From assembly GCF_902497855.1 (NCBI RefSeq), contig NZ_CABVHU010000005.1:310001-374000 (forward strand): 64,000 nucleotides of DNA, read 5' to 3'. The stretch's first letter is position 1; the number at the start of each line of letters is the position of its first letter. A model generated the notes under the pieces. The model was not told the DNA's origin. It searched no databases and saw only the letters and a list, made by a program, of their open reading frames with translations. Both the position numbers and the translations under genes were made by a program. Shown in pieces: positions 9,217 to 18,019 of the stretch. The DNA comes from Pseudomonas fluorescens (GTDB lineage Bacteria > Pseudomonadota > Gammaproteobacteria > Pseudomonadales > Pseudomonadaceae).

Positions 9217-10734
9217 GTGACCAACCTCAACCAGCCTGATACGCCCAAGCCGGCCATTCGCAGCGTGTTGATCGCCCTGATGCTGGCCATATTTCTCGGC
9301 GCGCTGGACCAGACTATCGTCGCCGTTTCAATGCCGGCCATCTCCGCGCAATTCAAGGACGTCAGCCTGTTGGCCTGGGTCATTTCCGGCTACATGGTGG
9401 CCATGACCGTTGCAGTGCCGATCTACGGCAAATTGGGCGATCTGTACGGTCGCCGCAATTTGATGCTGTTCGGCATGGGCTTGTTTACGCTGGCTTCGTT
9501 GTTCTGCGGCCTGGCGCAGAGCATGGAGCAACTGGTACTGGCGCGGATTTTCCAGGGCATTGGTGCCGGGGGGATGATTTCGGTCAGCCAGGCAATCATC
9601 GGCGACATCGTGCCGCCCAGGGAACGCGGTCGTTATCAGGGTTATTTCAGCAGCATGTACGCAGTGGCCAGTGTCGCCGGCCCGGTGCTCGGTGGCTACA
9701 TGACCGAATACCTGTCATGGCGCTGGGTGTTCCTGATCAATCTGCCGCTGGGCCTGGGCGCGTGGCTGGTGGCCCATCGCACACTGGTGGGGCTGCCGGT
9801 GCCGCAACGCAAACCGATCATCGATTACGTCGGCACGTTATTGATGATCATCGGCTTGACCGCCTTGTTGCTGGGCATCACCGAGGTCGGCCAGGGCCAT
9901 GCCTGGCGCAGTGCCGAAGTGTTGGGCCTGCTCGCCTGCTCGGTCGTGGTCCTGGGGTTGTTTGTCTGGCATGAACGTCGGGCGCGGGAGCCGTTGCTGC
10001 CGATGCATTTGTTCGCCAACCGCACCGCAATCCTGTGCTGGTGCACGATTTTCTTTACCAGTTTCCAGGCGATCTCGCTGATTGTGCTGATGCCGCTGCG
10101 CTTCCAGAGTGTCACGGGCGCCGGGGCCGACAGTGCCGCGCTGCACCTGCTGCCATTGGCCATAGGCTTGCCGATCGGGGCGTATTTCGCCGGGCGCCGA
10201 ACCTCGGTGACCGGGCGCTACAAACCGATGATCCTGACCGGCGCCATGCTCATGCCGGTGTCGATTCTGGGCATGGCACTCAGTGCGCCCCAGGCCTTTT
10301 TGTTGAGCAGCCTGTTCATGTTGCTCAGCGGTATCGCCTCAGGCATGCAGTTCCCGACTTCGTTGGTGGGGACGCAGAACGCGGTTAATCAGCGGGACAT
10401 CGGTGTGGCCACCAGCACCACTAACCTGTTCCGCTCATTGGGCGGCGCCGTGGGCGTGGCGTGGATGTCAGCGCTGTTGCTGGCGCTATTGCAGGATTCC
10501 GGTTTCGCTCACCTGGCGGGCTCGTCATTGGTTGCCGAGGGCAGTTCGGGGAATGTCTTGCTGGATGGTTTGAACGCTGCGCCGGGGGAGGCGCAGAATG
10601 CCTTGCGCGCGGAGTTGCTGCTGACCTTTCGGCATTTGCTGATGGTGAGTGCGGCGGTGTCGCTGCTGGGGCTGGCCGCGGCGATTGCCATGCCGAACAG
10701 GGTGTTGCGGGGGCGGGAGGATAAGGTTCGGTAG
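9217..10734 (+). CDS. MFS drug/proton antiporter, DHA2 family (14 helices)
   Basis: About 505 aa from the GTG start at 9217, which has CAGGT just upstream; the open frame extends further 5' but that part has no membrane-protein character. Motif A is intact (GKLGDLYGRRNLMLFG), motif C-type glycines follow (PVLGGYMTEY), and about 14 hydrophobic segments fit the EmrB/QacA group. It should export amphipathic toxic compounds across the inner membrane using the proton gradient. No EmrA-type adaptor gene is adjacent. The stop codon touches the first unit of a tandem repeat array. Confidence 0.85.
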   Translation: MTNLNQPDTPKPAIRSVLIALMLAIFLGALDQTIVAVSMPAISAQFKDVSLLAWVISGYMVAMTVAVPIYGKLGDLYGRRNLMLFGMGLFTLASLFCGLAQSMEQLVLARIFQGIGAGGMISVSQAIIGDIVPPRERGRYQGYFSSMYAVASVAGPVLGGYMTEYLSWRWVFLINLPLGLGAWLVAHRTLVGLPVPQRKPIIDYVGTLLMIIGLTALLLGITEVGQGHAWRSAEVLGLLACSVVVLGLFVWHERRAREPLLPMHLFANRTAILCWCTIFFTSFQAISLIVLMPLRFQSVTGAGADSAALHLLPLAIGLPIGAYFAGRRTSVTGRYKPMILTGAMLMPVSILGMALSAPQAFLLSSLFMLLSGIASGMQFPTSLVGTQNAVNQRDIGVATSTTNLFRSLGGAVGVAWMSALLLALLQDSGFAHLAGSSLVAEGSSGNVLLDGLNAAPGEAQNALRAELLLTFRHLLMVSAAVSLLGLAAAIAMPNRVLRGREDKVR

Positions 10735-11104
10735 TAGGAGCCAGGCTTGCCGGCGAAGAACGATGACGCGGTGCAGCAGATACGCTGCAGCGCCTGGTTC
10801 GCCTGTAGGAGCCAGGCTTGCCGGCGAAGAATGATGACGCGGTGCAGCAGATACACCGCAGCGCCTGGTTCGCCTGTAGGAGCCAGGCTTGCCGGCGAAG
10901 AATGATGACGCGGTGCAGCAGATACACCGCAGCGCCTGGTTCGCCTGTAGGAGCCAGGCTTGCCGGCGAAGAACGATGACGCGGTGCAGCAGATACACCG
11001 CAGCGCCTGGTTCGCGGGCAAGCCTCGCTCCTACAGGCGAAGAACGATGACGCGGTGCAGCAGATACACCGCAGCGCCTGGTTCGCGGGCAAGCCTCGCT
11101 CCTA
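10734..11104. repeat. Tandem array of five 71-bp REP-containing units
   Basis: Units start at 10734, 10805, 10876 and 10947, exactly 71 bases apart. A fifth partial unit continues in register at about 11037. Each carries a REP half (GTAGGAGCCAGGCTTGCCGG) plus a spacer with GACGCGGTGCAGCAGATAC. The last two units end with an inverted REP (GGGCAAGCCTCGCTCCTAC). The array fills the whole convergent gap between the MFS gene and the coiled-coil gene. Confidence 0.92.
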
Positions 11105-11974
11105 CTGCCGGGCCCGCAGCTGCTGCGCCAGCGTCTGAATCTGCGCCTGCAGGGTGTTGATGTTGCGCGTGACCTGGCCACGGAAGGCGTCGAATTCGGC
11201 GGTGGTGGCGCCTTGGGCCGCACTCGGACGATTGTCCTGCTGGCTCTTGAGCACAAGCATGTCTTGCTCCAGACGATCGATGGCAGCGCTCGGGTTGCCT
11301 TGCTTCTTCAGCGCGGCGATGTCGGCGCCGAGGCTTTTGAGCTGAACGTCAATCTTGCTGGTGTCGGCCGGGGCACTTTTCAGCGCGGCCAATTCACCGT
11401 TCAAGGCTCTGACCTGCGCCTGCAACTGCGTGTTGGCGCTCTGTTGTTCAGTGTTCTGGGCGGTCAATTGCGCCAGTCGCTTATCCAGCTCGGTGGTTTG
11501 CGCCGTCATCTGCGCCAGACGCTTGTCCAGCTCGGAGGTCTGGCCGGCGACACCCTGCTGCTGCCTGCCCTGGTCCTGAAGCTTGCTTTCCAGCTGTTTG
11601 ATCTGCAGTTTCAGGGCTTCGCTGTCGCTGCTGACATTGGTCTGGCTGGCGACCACCTTGCCGGAAATGTCCTGCAGGCGCCCCGCCGCGTCCTCACTGA
11701 TACGGGCGAAGCTTTCCTGGGTCGCCACCAGTTGCTGCTCCATCAGCGAGATTTGCTGAAAGCTCCACCAGGCCAGGCCGGCGAACGCAAAAAACAAGGC
11801 GCCGACCAGCGCCCACAACGGGCCGGTGCTCGGACCTTTGACCTTGGCCACCGGTGTCGGGCGCGAACGCACCGCGGTGCGGGTGGTGGGTACGAAATCA
11901 TCGTCGTCGAGGCTATCGGCACGCAGGCTCGGTACATCGTCGAAGTCGTCGTTGGCATCGTTACGCATGGACAT
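11102..11974 (-). CDS. Single-pass inner-membrane protein with long coiled coil
   Basis: 290 aa. An acidic cytoplasmic N-terminus (NDANDDFDDVPSLRADSLDD) is followed by one transmembrane helix (LWALVGALFFAFAGLAWWSF, about residues 65-85) and then a long Gln/Ala-rich coiled coil to the C-terminus with near-repeats (ELDKRLAQMTAQTTELDKR). The start at 11974 has AAAGG eight bases upstream. The family is conserved in pseudomonads to my recollection but I know no function. A scaffold or cell-envelope role is only a guess. Confidence 0.72.
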   Translation of the reverse strand: MSMRNDANDDFDDVPSLRADSLDDDDFVPTTRTAVRSRPTPVAKVKGPSTGPLWALVGALFFAFAGLAWWSFQQISLMEQQLVATQESFARISEDAAGRLQDISGKVVASQTNVSSDSEALKLQIKQLESKLQDQGRQQQGVAGQTSELDKRLAQMTAQTTELDKRLAQLTAQNTEQQSANTQLQAQVRALNGELAALKSAPADTSKIDVQLKSLGADIAALKKQGNPSAAIDRLEQDMLVLKSQQDNRPSAAQGATTAEFDAFRGQVTRNINTLQAQIQTLAQQLRARQ

Positions 11975-12080
11975 TGAGTCAACCTTTGTGGACGCGGTGA
12001 TGGCTTGATGCGGCGAGTATAACCCCCACTGCCGCACCGATTGACCCTGAACCCCCGTACTCGGTTCATTACCGGCTTTT

Positions 12081-13073
12081 TCAGTGGATGTCCTGAGCCT
12101 TCCACCAGCCACAGAACTCATCCAGCGCCGTCCAGAGACTGACTTTCGGATCGTAATCCAGATAGTGCCGCGCCCGGCTGATGTCCAGGGTGAAATTTTT
12201 ATTCATGACCTGCATCCCCAGTCGCGACAGGGTCGGTTCGGGGCGGCCCGGCCACAGCTTGCACACGCCTTCGTTGAGCGCCGCCACGGTGTAGCCCAGA
12301 CCGAAGGAACGGTGGCGGGTGACCTGTGGCACGTCCATCTTGCGCATCACGTAATTGACCACATCCCACAACGGCACCGGCGCACCGTTGCTGATGTTGT
12401 AGGCCTTGCCCAGGGCTGAGCCCGTCGCCAGCAAGCTGCTGAGCAACGCTTCATTCAGGTTCTGCACGCTGGTGAAATCCACTTTGTTCAAACCGTTGCC
12501 GATGATTGCCAGGCGACCTTTGCGTTGCATGTTCAGCAACCTTGGGAAAATACTCATGTCGCCGGCACCCGTCACGAAGCGTGGGCGCAAGGCCAGGGTT
12601 TCGAGGCCGAATTCCTGGGCACCGAAAACCTTTTGCTCGGCCAGGTATTTGGTCGCCGCGTAGGGGTGTTTGAAGCGCTTGGGCACCTGGTCTTCGGTCA
12701 ATCCCAGATGATCGCGGCCATCGAAATAGATCGATGGCGACGACAAGTGCACCAGTCGCCGAACTCGCTGTTTCAGGCAGGCTTCGACCACGTTTTCGGT
12801 GACCTGTACGTTGCCTTGATGAAAGTCCTGGTAGCGTCCCCACAACCCGACAGCGCCAGCGCAATGGACTACCGCCTCGACGTCGCGGCACAGGTCACGC
12901 GCCAGTTGCGGGTCACTCAGGTCGCCCTGGATGAACTCGGCGCCACGGCGCACCAGGTGTTCCACGCTCTCGGCCCGGCGACCGTTGACCCGCACGTCCA
13001 GGCCCTGTTCCAAGGCGAAACGCGCAAAGCGCCCGCCAATGAACCCGCTGGCGCCGGTAACCAGAATCTTCAT
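12081..13073 (-). CDS. NAD(P)-dependent epimerase/dehydratase or 3-beta-HSD-like SDR
   Basis: 330 aa extended short-chain dehydrogenase. The N-terminal Rossmann motif is TGASGFIGGRFARF, the catalytic pair is in HPYAATKYLAEQK (YxxxK) with the Ser in HLSSPSIYFDGR, and the C-terminal region resembles the 3-beta-hydroxysteroid dehydrogenase/OleD group. It should oxidise or reduce a hydroxyl/keto group on an unidentified lipid or sugar. It keeps the conserved Pseudomonas position downstream of argP on the same strand, 54 bases away. Confidence 0.8.
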   Translation of the reverse strand: MKILVTGASGFIGGRFARFALEQGLDVRVNGRRAESVEHLVRRGAEFIQGDLSDPQLARDLCRDVEAVVHCAGAVGLWGRYQDFHQGNVQVTENVVEACLKQRVRRLVHLSSPSIYFDGRDHLGLTEDQVPKRFKHPYAATKYLAEQKVFGAQEFGLETLALRPRFVTGAGDMSIFPRLLNMQRKGRLAIIGNGLNKVDFTSVQNLNEALLSSLLATGSALGKAYNISNGAPVPLWDVVNYVMRKMDVPQVTRHRSFGLGYTVAALNEGVCKLWPGRPEPTLSRLGMQVMNKNFTLDISRARHYLDYDPKVSLWTALDEFCGWWKAQDIH

Positions 13074-13127
13074 GAATTGCTCCGAATATTTCGTTTTGCG
13101 TAGTGCGTGAGGTCTTGACGCTGGCCG

Positions 13128-14021
13128 TCAGTCCAACGGCACCAGCCATTGCTTCGATGAGCGCACCAATTGATCGGTGAGCAACCCCAACAGCTGACCG
13201 CCATTGCGCCAATGATGCCAGTACAGCGGCACATCGATCGGCTTATCTGGCAAAAGCTCGCGCAATACGCCTCGCTCCAGCTGATCGCGCACCTGCAGTT
13301 CAGGCACCAACCCCCAACCGAGGCCCGCCTCCGTGAGACGGATAAAGCCTTCGGACGATGGACATAAATGGTGTTCAAAACCGCCGTCCACCCCCAGTGA
13401 GGCCAGGTAGCGATGCTGCAGGAAGTCGTCCGGACCGAAGACCAGCGCCGGGGTCCGGGCCAACTGGTCGGCTCGCACACCTTGGGGAAAATGCCGGGCA
13501 ATGAAGGCCGGGCTGGCGAGCGCGCGATAGCGCATCGCCCCCAGCAACTCACTGCGCGCGCCAGCCACCGGGCGCTCGCTGGCGCAGACGCAGGCGGCCA
13601 CCTCGCCCGCACGCATGCGTTTGAGGCCGACGGTCTGGTCTTCGACCACCAGGTCCAACAGCAGATGGTGCTCGGCACAGAAGTCGCCCACCGCCACCGC
13701 CCACCAGGTGGCCAGGCTGTCGGCATTCAGGGCGATGCGCAGGCGTTCCGGCAGCCCTTCTTCGTCCAGGGCCGGCACCAGCGTTTGCAGATCCCGCTCA
13801 AGCAAACGCACTTGCTGCACATGGTTGAGCAGCCGCCGGCCGATGTCCGTCGGGGCCGGTGGCGTCACCCGTACCAACACCGGCTGGCCAACCCGCGCCT
13901 CCAACAACTTGATGCGCTGGGAGATGGCCGATTGGGACAAACCCAGCACCTGCGCCGCGCGTTCGAATCCGGCCTGCTCGACCACCGCGGCCAAGGCAGA
14001 AAGCAATTTATAGTCGAACAT
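13128..14021 (-). CDS. argP: LysR-family regulator ArgP (IciA/LysG)
   Basis: 297 aa. The N-terminal HTH (AGFERAAQVLGLSQSAISQR) and the effector domain match the ArgP group, which senses lysine/arginine and activates a LysE/ArgO amino acid exporter. It is divergent from an ACT-domain gene and a LysE exporter gene, the classic argP-argO arrangement. The start at 14021 gives the usual family length. Confidence 0.86.
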   Translation of the reverse strand: MFDYKLLSALAAVVEQAGFERAAQVLGLSQSAISQRIKLLEARVGQPVLVRVTPPAPTDIGRRLLNHVQQVRLLERDLQTLVPALDEEGLPERLRIALNADSLATWWAVAVGDFCAEHHLLLDLVVEDQTVGLKRMRAGEVAACVCASERPVAGARSELLGAMRYRALASPAFIARHFPQGVRADQLARTPALVFGPDDFLQHRYLASLGVDGGFEHHLCPSSEGFIRLTEAGLGWGLVPELQVRDQLERGVLRELLPDKPIDVPLYWHHWRNGGQLLGLLTDQLVRSSKQWLVPLD

Positions 14022-14116
14022 CAGTTTTCCTAATGAGCGATCAGCATTATTGGTTTTTCTTATACAACAATGCACCGCAGAATTGCCAGCAAGCACTTTG
14101 AACAAGGAACATCGAC

Positions 14117-14518
14117 ATGGCTGGCGAAACTTCACTGGCAACCCTGCTGCGCAGCATGAGCCCGCAACTCAACGCTGGCGAATACGTGTTCTGCACCCTG
14201 CGCGACGGCAAATTGCCTGGCGGCCTGGAGATCCTCGGCAGTTTCCGCGAACAGGAAGGGCTGACCGTGATTCTCGAGCGCGCCCACGCCGAGAAGGCTG
14301 GTTTCAGTTTCGACTACCTCGCGGCCTGGATCACCCTGAACGTGCACTCGGCCCTCGAAGCCGTCGGCCTGACTGCCGCGTTCGCCAGCGCATTGGGCCA
14401 GGCCGGCATCAGCTGCAACGTGATCGCCGGCTACTACCACGACCACCTGTTCGTCGGCCTGGCCGATGCCGAACGGGCCATGCAGGTGTTGCGGGACCTG
14501 GCAGCCAACGCGGAGTAA
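14117..14518 (+). CDS. ACT-domain protein (DUF2241-type)
   Basis: 133 aa with two ACT-like halves. The opening GETSLATLLRSMSPQLNAGEY and the C-terminal AGISCNVIAGYYHDHLFV are typical of the small stand-alone ACT proteins. These bind amino acids and are probably regulatory. Five bases separate its stop from the LysE exporter start, so both are likely co-transcribed under ArgP. Confidence 0.8.
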   Translation: MAGETSLATLLRSMSPQLNAGEYVFCTLRDGKLPGGLEILGSFREQEGLTVILERAHAEKAGFSFDYLAAWITLNVHSALEAVGLTAAFASALGQAGISCNVIAGYYHDHLFVGLADAERAMQVLRDLAANAE

Positions 14519-14523
14519 ACCTT

Positions 14524-15126
14524 ATGTGGCAAAGCTATGTGAACGGCCTGTTGGTGGCCGCGGGGCTGATCATGGCGATCGGCACCCAGAACGCTTTTGT
14601 GCTGGCCCAGAGCCTGCGGCGCGAACATCACCTGCCGGTGGCGGCACTCTGCGTGACGTGTGATGCGTTACTGGTGGCGGCCGGGGTATTCGGCCTGGCG
14701 ACGGTGCTGGCGCAGAACCCGACCCTGCTGGCCTTTGCCCGTTGGGGTGGCGCGGCGTTTCTGCTGTGGTACGGCAGCCTGGCGTTGCGCCGGGCCTGCT
14801 CGAAACAAAGCCTGCAACAAGGCGAAAACCAGACCGTCCGCTCGCTTCGGGCCGTCATGCTCAGCGCCCTGGCCGTGACCTTGCTCAACCCGCACGTCTA
14901 TCTGGATACCGTGCTGCTGATCGGCTCCCTCGGCGCCCAGCAAACGGAACCCGGCGCCTATGTCGTGGGGGCGGCAAGTGCGTCGTTGTTGTGGTTTTTC
15001 ACCTTGGCGCTCGGTGCTGCATGGCTGGCGCCGTGGTTGGCGCGACCAAGCACCTGGCGAGTTCTTGACCTGTTGGTGGCCGTGATGATGTTCACCGTAG
15101 CGTTCCAATTAATCAGTGCCGGCTGA
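14524..15126 (+). CDS. argO: LysE/ArgO-type basic amino acid exporter
   Basis: 200 aa with about six hydrophobic helices. The family signature near the start (GLIMAIGTQNAFVLAQSL) and the LNPHVYLDTVLLIGSLG segment are intact. It exports arginine and/or lysine out of the cytoplasm. The gene follows the ACT-domain gene closely and is divergent from argP, which probably activates it. The symbol is by family and context. Confidence 0.84.
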   Translation: MWQSYVNGLLVAAGLIMAIGTQNAFVLAQSLRREHHLPVAALCVTCDALLVAAGVFGLATVLAQNPTLLAFARWGGAAFLLWYGSLALRRACSKQSLQQGENQTVRSLRAVMLSALAVTLLNPHVYLDTVLLIGSLGAQQTEPGAYVVGAASASLLWFFTLALGAAWLAPWLARPSTWRVLDLLVAVMMFTVAFQLISAG

Positions 15127-15302
15127 TTTATTCCAAAAGGCTCTGGAACCTCTATTCCACACAGTTGTTGCGTGGTTATGCCGCACCCCCGGTGCTATGA
15201 TCCGAACCCTGCGCCGCAAAGAGTACAAACTCCCCGGCGCTAGTTTGGCCGCCCGTGATCGGCCTTGCGCTCACCGCAACTGACCTGATTAGGAGAATCA
15301 TC

Positions 15303-15899
15303 ATGGCTTTCGAATTGCCGCCGCTGCCGTACGCACACGATGCCCTGCAGCCGCATATTTCCAAGGAAACCCTGGAATACCACCACGACAAGCACCACAA
15401 CACCTATGTCGTGAACCTGAACAACCTGGTGCCAGGCACCGAGTTCGAAGGCAAGACCCTGGAAGAAATCGTCAAGACTTCCTCGGGCGGCATCTTCAAC
15501 AACGCCGCTCAGGTCTGGAACCACACCTTCTACTGGAACTGCCTGGCGCCAAACGCCGGCGGTCAGCCAAGCGGCGCACTGGCTGAGGCAATCAATGCTT
15601 CGTTCGGTTCGTTCGACAAGTTCAAGGAAGAGTTCAGCAAAACGTCGATCGGCACCTTCGGTTCCGGTTGGGGTTGGCTGGTGAAAAAAGCTGACGGTTC
15701 CCTGGCCCTGGCCAGCACCATCGGCGCCGGCAACCCGCTGACCAGCGGCGACACCCCGCTGCTGACCTGCGACGTCTGGGAACACGCCTACTACATCGAC
15801 TACCGCAACCTGCGTCCGAAGTATGTTGAGGCGTTCTGGAACCTGGTCAACTGGAAGTTCGTGGCTGAGCAGTTTGAAGGTAAAACCTTTACTGCTTAA
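15303..15899 (+). CDS. sodB: Superoxide dismutase [Fe]
   Basis: 198 aa, cytoplasmic. The metal ligands are visible: His27 ([12 protein letters not shown]), His in QVWNHTFYW, and Asp/His in [11 protein letters not shown]. The iron-type signature around [16 protein letters not shown] separates it from the manganese enzyme. A TTAGGAG ribosome-binding site precedes the ATG and a strong terminator follows. It detoxifies superoxide to peroxide and oxygen. Confidence 0.96.
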   Translation: MAFELPPLPYAHDALQPHISKETLEYHHDKHHNTYVVNLNNLVPGTEFEGKTLEEIVKTSSGGIFNNAAQVWNHTFYWNCLAPNAGGQPSGALAEAINASFGSFDKFKEEFSKTSIGTFGSGWGWLVKKADGSLALASTIGAGNPLTSGDTPLLTCDVWEHAYYIDYRNLRPKYVEAFWNLVNWKFVAEQFEGKTFTA

Positions 15900-15917
15900 G
15901 ATCGATGCCAGTCAGAA

Positions 15918-15943
15918 AACCCGGCTTTTTAGCCGGGTTTTTT
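15918..15943 (+). terminator. Rho-independent terminator of sodB
   Basis: AACCCGGCT and AGCCGGGTT form a nine-pair stem with a TTTT loop, followed by a T run, 18 bases after the sodB stop. Confidence 0.9.
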
Positions 15944-16067
15944 ATGTGCGGAACTTGAGTCACCCCATCCGACTGTATTATCCGCCGCACACGAAACTTC
16001 GAGCAATGTACGGTAGCGTTCGTCAAGCTCTCTCTATTAAAAAATGATTGCCCGGGTTTCGTTACAA

Positions 16068-16538
16068 TCACAATGACCTAATTAAGGGTTCGCACTGAAT
16101 CTCAAAATTGACGGAATTTGCCAAAAAGCACTCACGGTGAGCCTGTTCATGTAGCTTACCGGCGAGCACTCTGTCTGAATTCAAAGTAATCTCAACTTCC
16201 GGATGCAATATCACCTTGGTGAAATGCCCTTTACGAGTAGGGTGTTCATCCACCATGAAGCCCACCGCGTTATCAACGTAACCAGTGACTACAATCTTAT
16301 TGATGGCGCATAAATGCAAATACCATAACTTGTGGCAAGCGGCAATCGACGCTACCAGCATATCTTCTGGATTCCATTTGGCGGGATCGCCCAAAAATGC
16401 GGGGTCTGACGATCCTTGCAGGACAGGTTTGCCTTTGGATGTGACGGTATAATCTCGATCGTAAGCGCCATAAGCAGACGTGCCCACGCCGCGATTGCCG
16501 GTCCAGCGGATTTCGACTTGGTAGCTGTGTTCACTCAT
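16068..16538 (-). CDS. OsmC/Ohr-family peroxiredoxin
   Basis: 156 aa. The two redox cysteines expected in the family are present: the first in ASIAACHKLWYLHL and the second in HRECFLANSVNFEI. Family members reduce organic peroxides in the cytoplasm. The codon use is more AT-rich than in neighbouring core genes, and the gene lies between sodB and an AT-rich spacer, so it may be a later arrival. No regulator such as OhrR is adjacent. Confidence 0.82.
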   Translation of the reverse strand: MSEHSYQVEIRWTGNRGVGTSAYGAYDRDYTVTSKGKPVLQGSSDPAFLGDPAKWNPEDMLVASIAACHKLWYLHLCAINKIVVTGYVDNAVGFMVDEHPTRKGHFTKVILHPEVEITLNSDRVLAGKLHEQAHRECFLANSVNFEIQCEPLIRSL

Positions 16539-16987
16539 GTAGTGCTCTCTCGCGGGTCAAAACTTGGAACTGGTTGAGGCGTTTTGATAAACGGCCTTTT
16601 CGTTAGAATTTTTGAGCTTTAAGATAAAGCAAGCGGGGCGGTTTAATTTGGTTCTGCACCGACCAAACATAGCCTCAGAGCAGCGATAAAATACTATAAG
16701 CCTATGATTTTTTTTAAACCCGGCCTGCAGTATTTTTTAATCATTTATATCATTAAGTGCAAAATCAATAATAGGCGCAATTGGAAGTAGGTCAATCAAA
16801 ATCCTCGTACGACATTTCGCATACTTATGTAGTTCGACTCCTACAGCTAAGCACTCCAAATGCAAACAATTAATAAATTCAAGGTTTTACGCTCGGACAA
16901 CTGAAAGATACGCTGACTCTAGTAGGCCCGACTTCACAAGAAAGTCGGACCGGTACAGACGATAACGGGGTCAAACAGACTGGATGC
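16539..16987. other. AT-rich gene-free spacer with terminator-like hairpin
   Basis: No gene is supported. The stretch is AT-rich, including long T and A tracts near 16700-16770. Near its right end CCGACTT (16928-16934) and AAGTCGG (16942-16948) form a hairpin just past the stop of the DUF6124-like gene, a plausible terminator for that minus-strand transcript. Confidence 0.5.
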
Positions 16988-17254
16988 TTACCCCTGCGGA
17001 TCGATGTTATCCAGCGCCCGATTCACCGCCAGCTCCGCCAACATGATGATCTGCGCGATGGCTAGCGCAGTATTGCGTTGGGGGCCGCTCAAGTACGTGG
17101 CGAAATCACTGGCGATGACGTTGGCTGAAGCTAATGACTCGCAGGCATGGGCGAGGAGAGATTCGGTATCCATGTCCGGGACGATCATGAAGAGGGTGTT
17201 GGGGCGATAGGGTCTGGCGGTTTCGAAGGGGGGATCGGGAATTAATTTGTCCAT
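16988..17254 (-). CDS. DUF6124-like small protein
   Basis: 88 aa. The helical core TESLLAHACESLASANVIA and QIIMLAELAVNRALDNI matches small Pseudomonas-restricted proteins annotated DUF6124, in a short form lacking the N-terminal extension seen in longer members. There is no signal peptide and the function is unknown. The gene follows a long, strongly structured leader, and a hairpin terminator lies beyond its stop. Family naming is from memory of the motif. Confidence 0.62.
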   Translation of the reverse strand: MDKLIPDPPFETARPYRPNTLFMIVPDMDTESLLAHACESLASANVIASDFATYLSGPQRNTALAIAQIIMLAELAVNRALDNIDPQG

Positions 17255-17289
17255 TAAAACAAGCCTCTTGCAGTGGCGCCACCCATTGC

Positions 17290-17540
17290 CGTTTCTCACA
17301 CGGCGAAGAGGTGGCAGCTATGTGCGAGGTGAGAAAACCGGTTATGGACACCCGGCCAGACCGAAGTCTGCCCGCACACAGCCGCCATAACGCGTCGACG
17401 GCCAGCGTATAAGCTGGCGGCGATTATGCGGTTACTGGCTCTGGATGACCATAATTTGCCGGGTTCTCACGCCCGATCGCTGAGTTTTCAGCGACAGTTA
17501 GAGGCTATTGAGTCCGCTTCCGACAGGCAACCTGAAAACC
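17290..17540 (-). ncRNA. Candidate structured leader RNA upstream of DUF6124-like gene
   Basis: Several exact stems stack in about 160 bases. GTTATGG (17341-17347) pairs with CCATAAC (17385-17391) and encloses CAGAC-CGAA-GTCTG (17357-17370), which reads as CAGAC-TTCG-GTCTG in the minus-strand RNA. GCCAGC (17401-17406) pairs with GCTGGC (17413-17418), ATTATG (17423-17428) with CATAAT (17450-17455), and CGCTGA (17478-17483) with TCAGCG (17488-17493). The motif CTCAC recurs three times (near 17294, 17332 and 17465). A regulatory leader or independent RNA fits better than coding sequence. I know no named Rfam family for it. Confidence 0.5.
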
Positions 17541-17588
17541 GTGTGGGAAACGTCTGGCGTTTTTATAGCTGAATAAACACACAAAAGC

Positions 17589-17640
17589 GGAACGCGGAGC
17601 GTCCCTGGCTGCATTCCCACGCGGAGCGTGGGAACGATCA
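17589..17640. repeat. Partial copy of the CGTTCCCACGC-type dispersed repeat
   Basis: The stretch ends GCATTCCCACGCGGAGCGTG then GGAACGATCA, matching one half of the full inverted element at 22385-22498. It belongs to a second, GC-rich repeat family distinct from the REP units. Confidence 0.75.
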
Positions 17641-17699
17641 ATCGGGGACATCCGTGAAATCAGGTCGGCTGGCTGGTCGTCTTTGCTGCGGTGCGGCGA

Positions 17700-17991
17700 T
17701 CCGAATCAAGTCGGCTGGCAGGCCGTCTTCGCGAGCAGGCTCGCTCCTACAAGGGGTACGGGTGCATTTCTGAAATCAGGTTGGCTGTCAGGCCGTCTTC
17801 GCGGGCAAGCCTCGCTCCTACAGGGGTTTCGTGTACATCCGCAAATCAGTGCGGCGGGCAAGCCTCAATGCCGGTCAGTTAAGGAGATTGTAGGAGCGAG
17901 CTCGCTCGCGATGGACTCGAGAGCGCCGCGTTTAACCAGTAAACACGCGTTATCGTTCACGACCATCGCGAGCAGGCTCGCTCCCACAAGG
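17700..17991. repeat. Cluster of REP half-elements
   Basis: Four REP halves occur at about 17726-17755, 17795-17825, 17887-17913 and 17963-17991, in both orientations (TCGCTCCTACAAGG, GTAGGAGCGAGCTCGCTCGC). Spacers between them also repeat. No gene is supported. Confidence 0.85.
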
Positions 17992-18019
17992 GTCCGGTAC
18001 ACCCGCGCTTCTCACCACT

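Noticed and set aside
10734..11104. CRISPR array
   Set aside because: The units are contiguous 71-bp direct repeats with REP palindromes and no unique spacers; no cas genes are nearby.
10421..11256. Overlapping minus-strand open frames encoding repeated Arg/Ser/Pro-rich peptides
   Set aside because: They arise from the 71-bp DNA repeats plus the antisense of the MFS gene; all three frames are open because of composition, with no start signal.
17106..17351. 81-codon minus-strand frame across the DUF6124 leader
   Set aside because: It overlaps the real gene in another frame and its upstream part is the structured leader; similar translations are probably spurious annotations.
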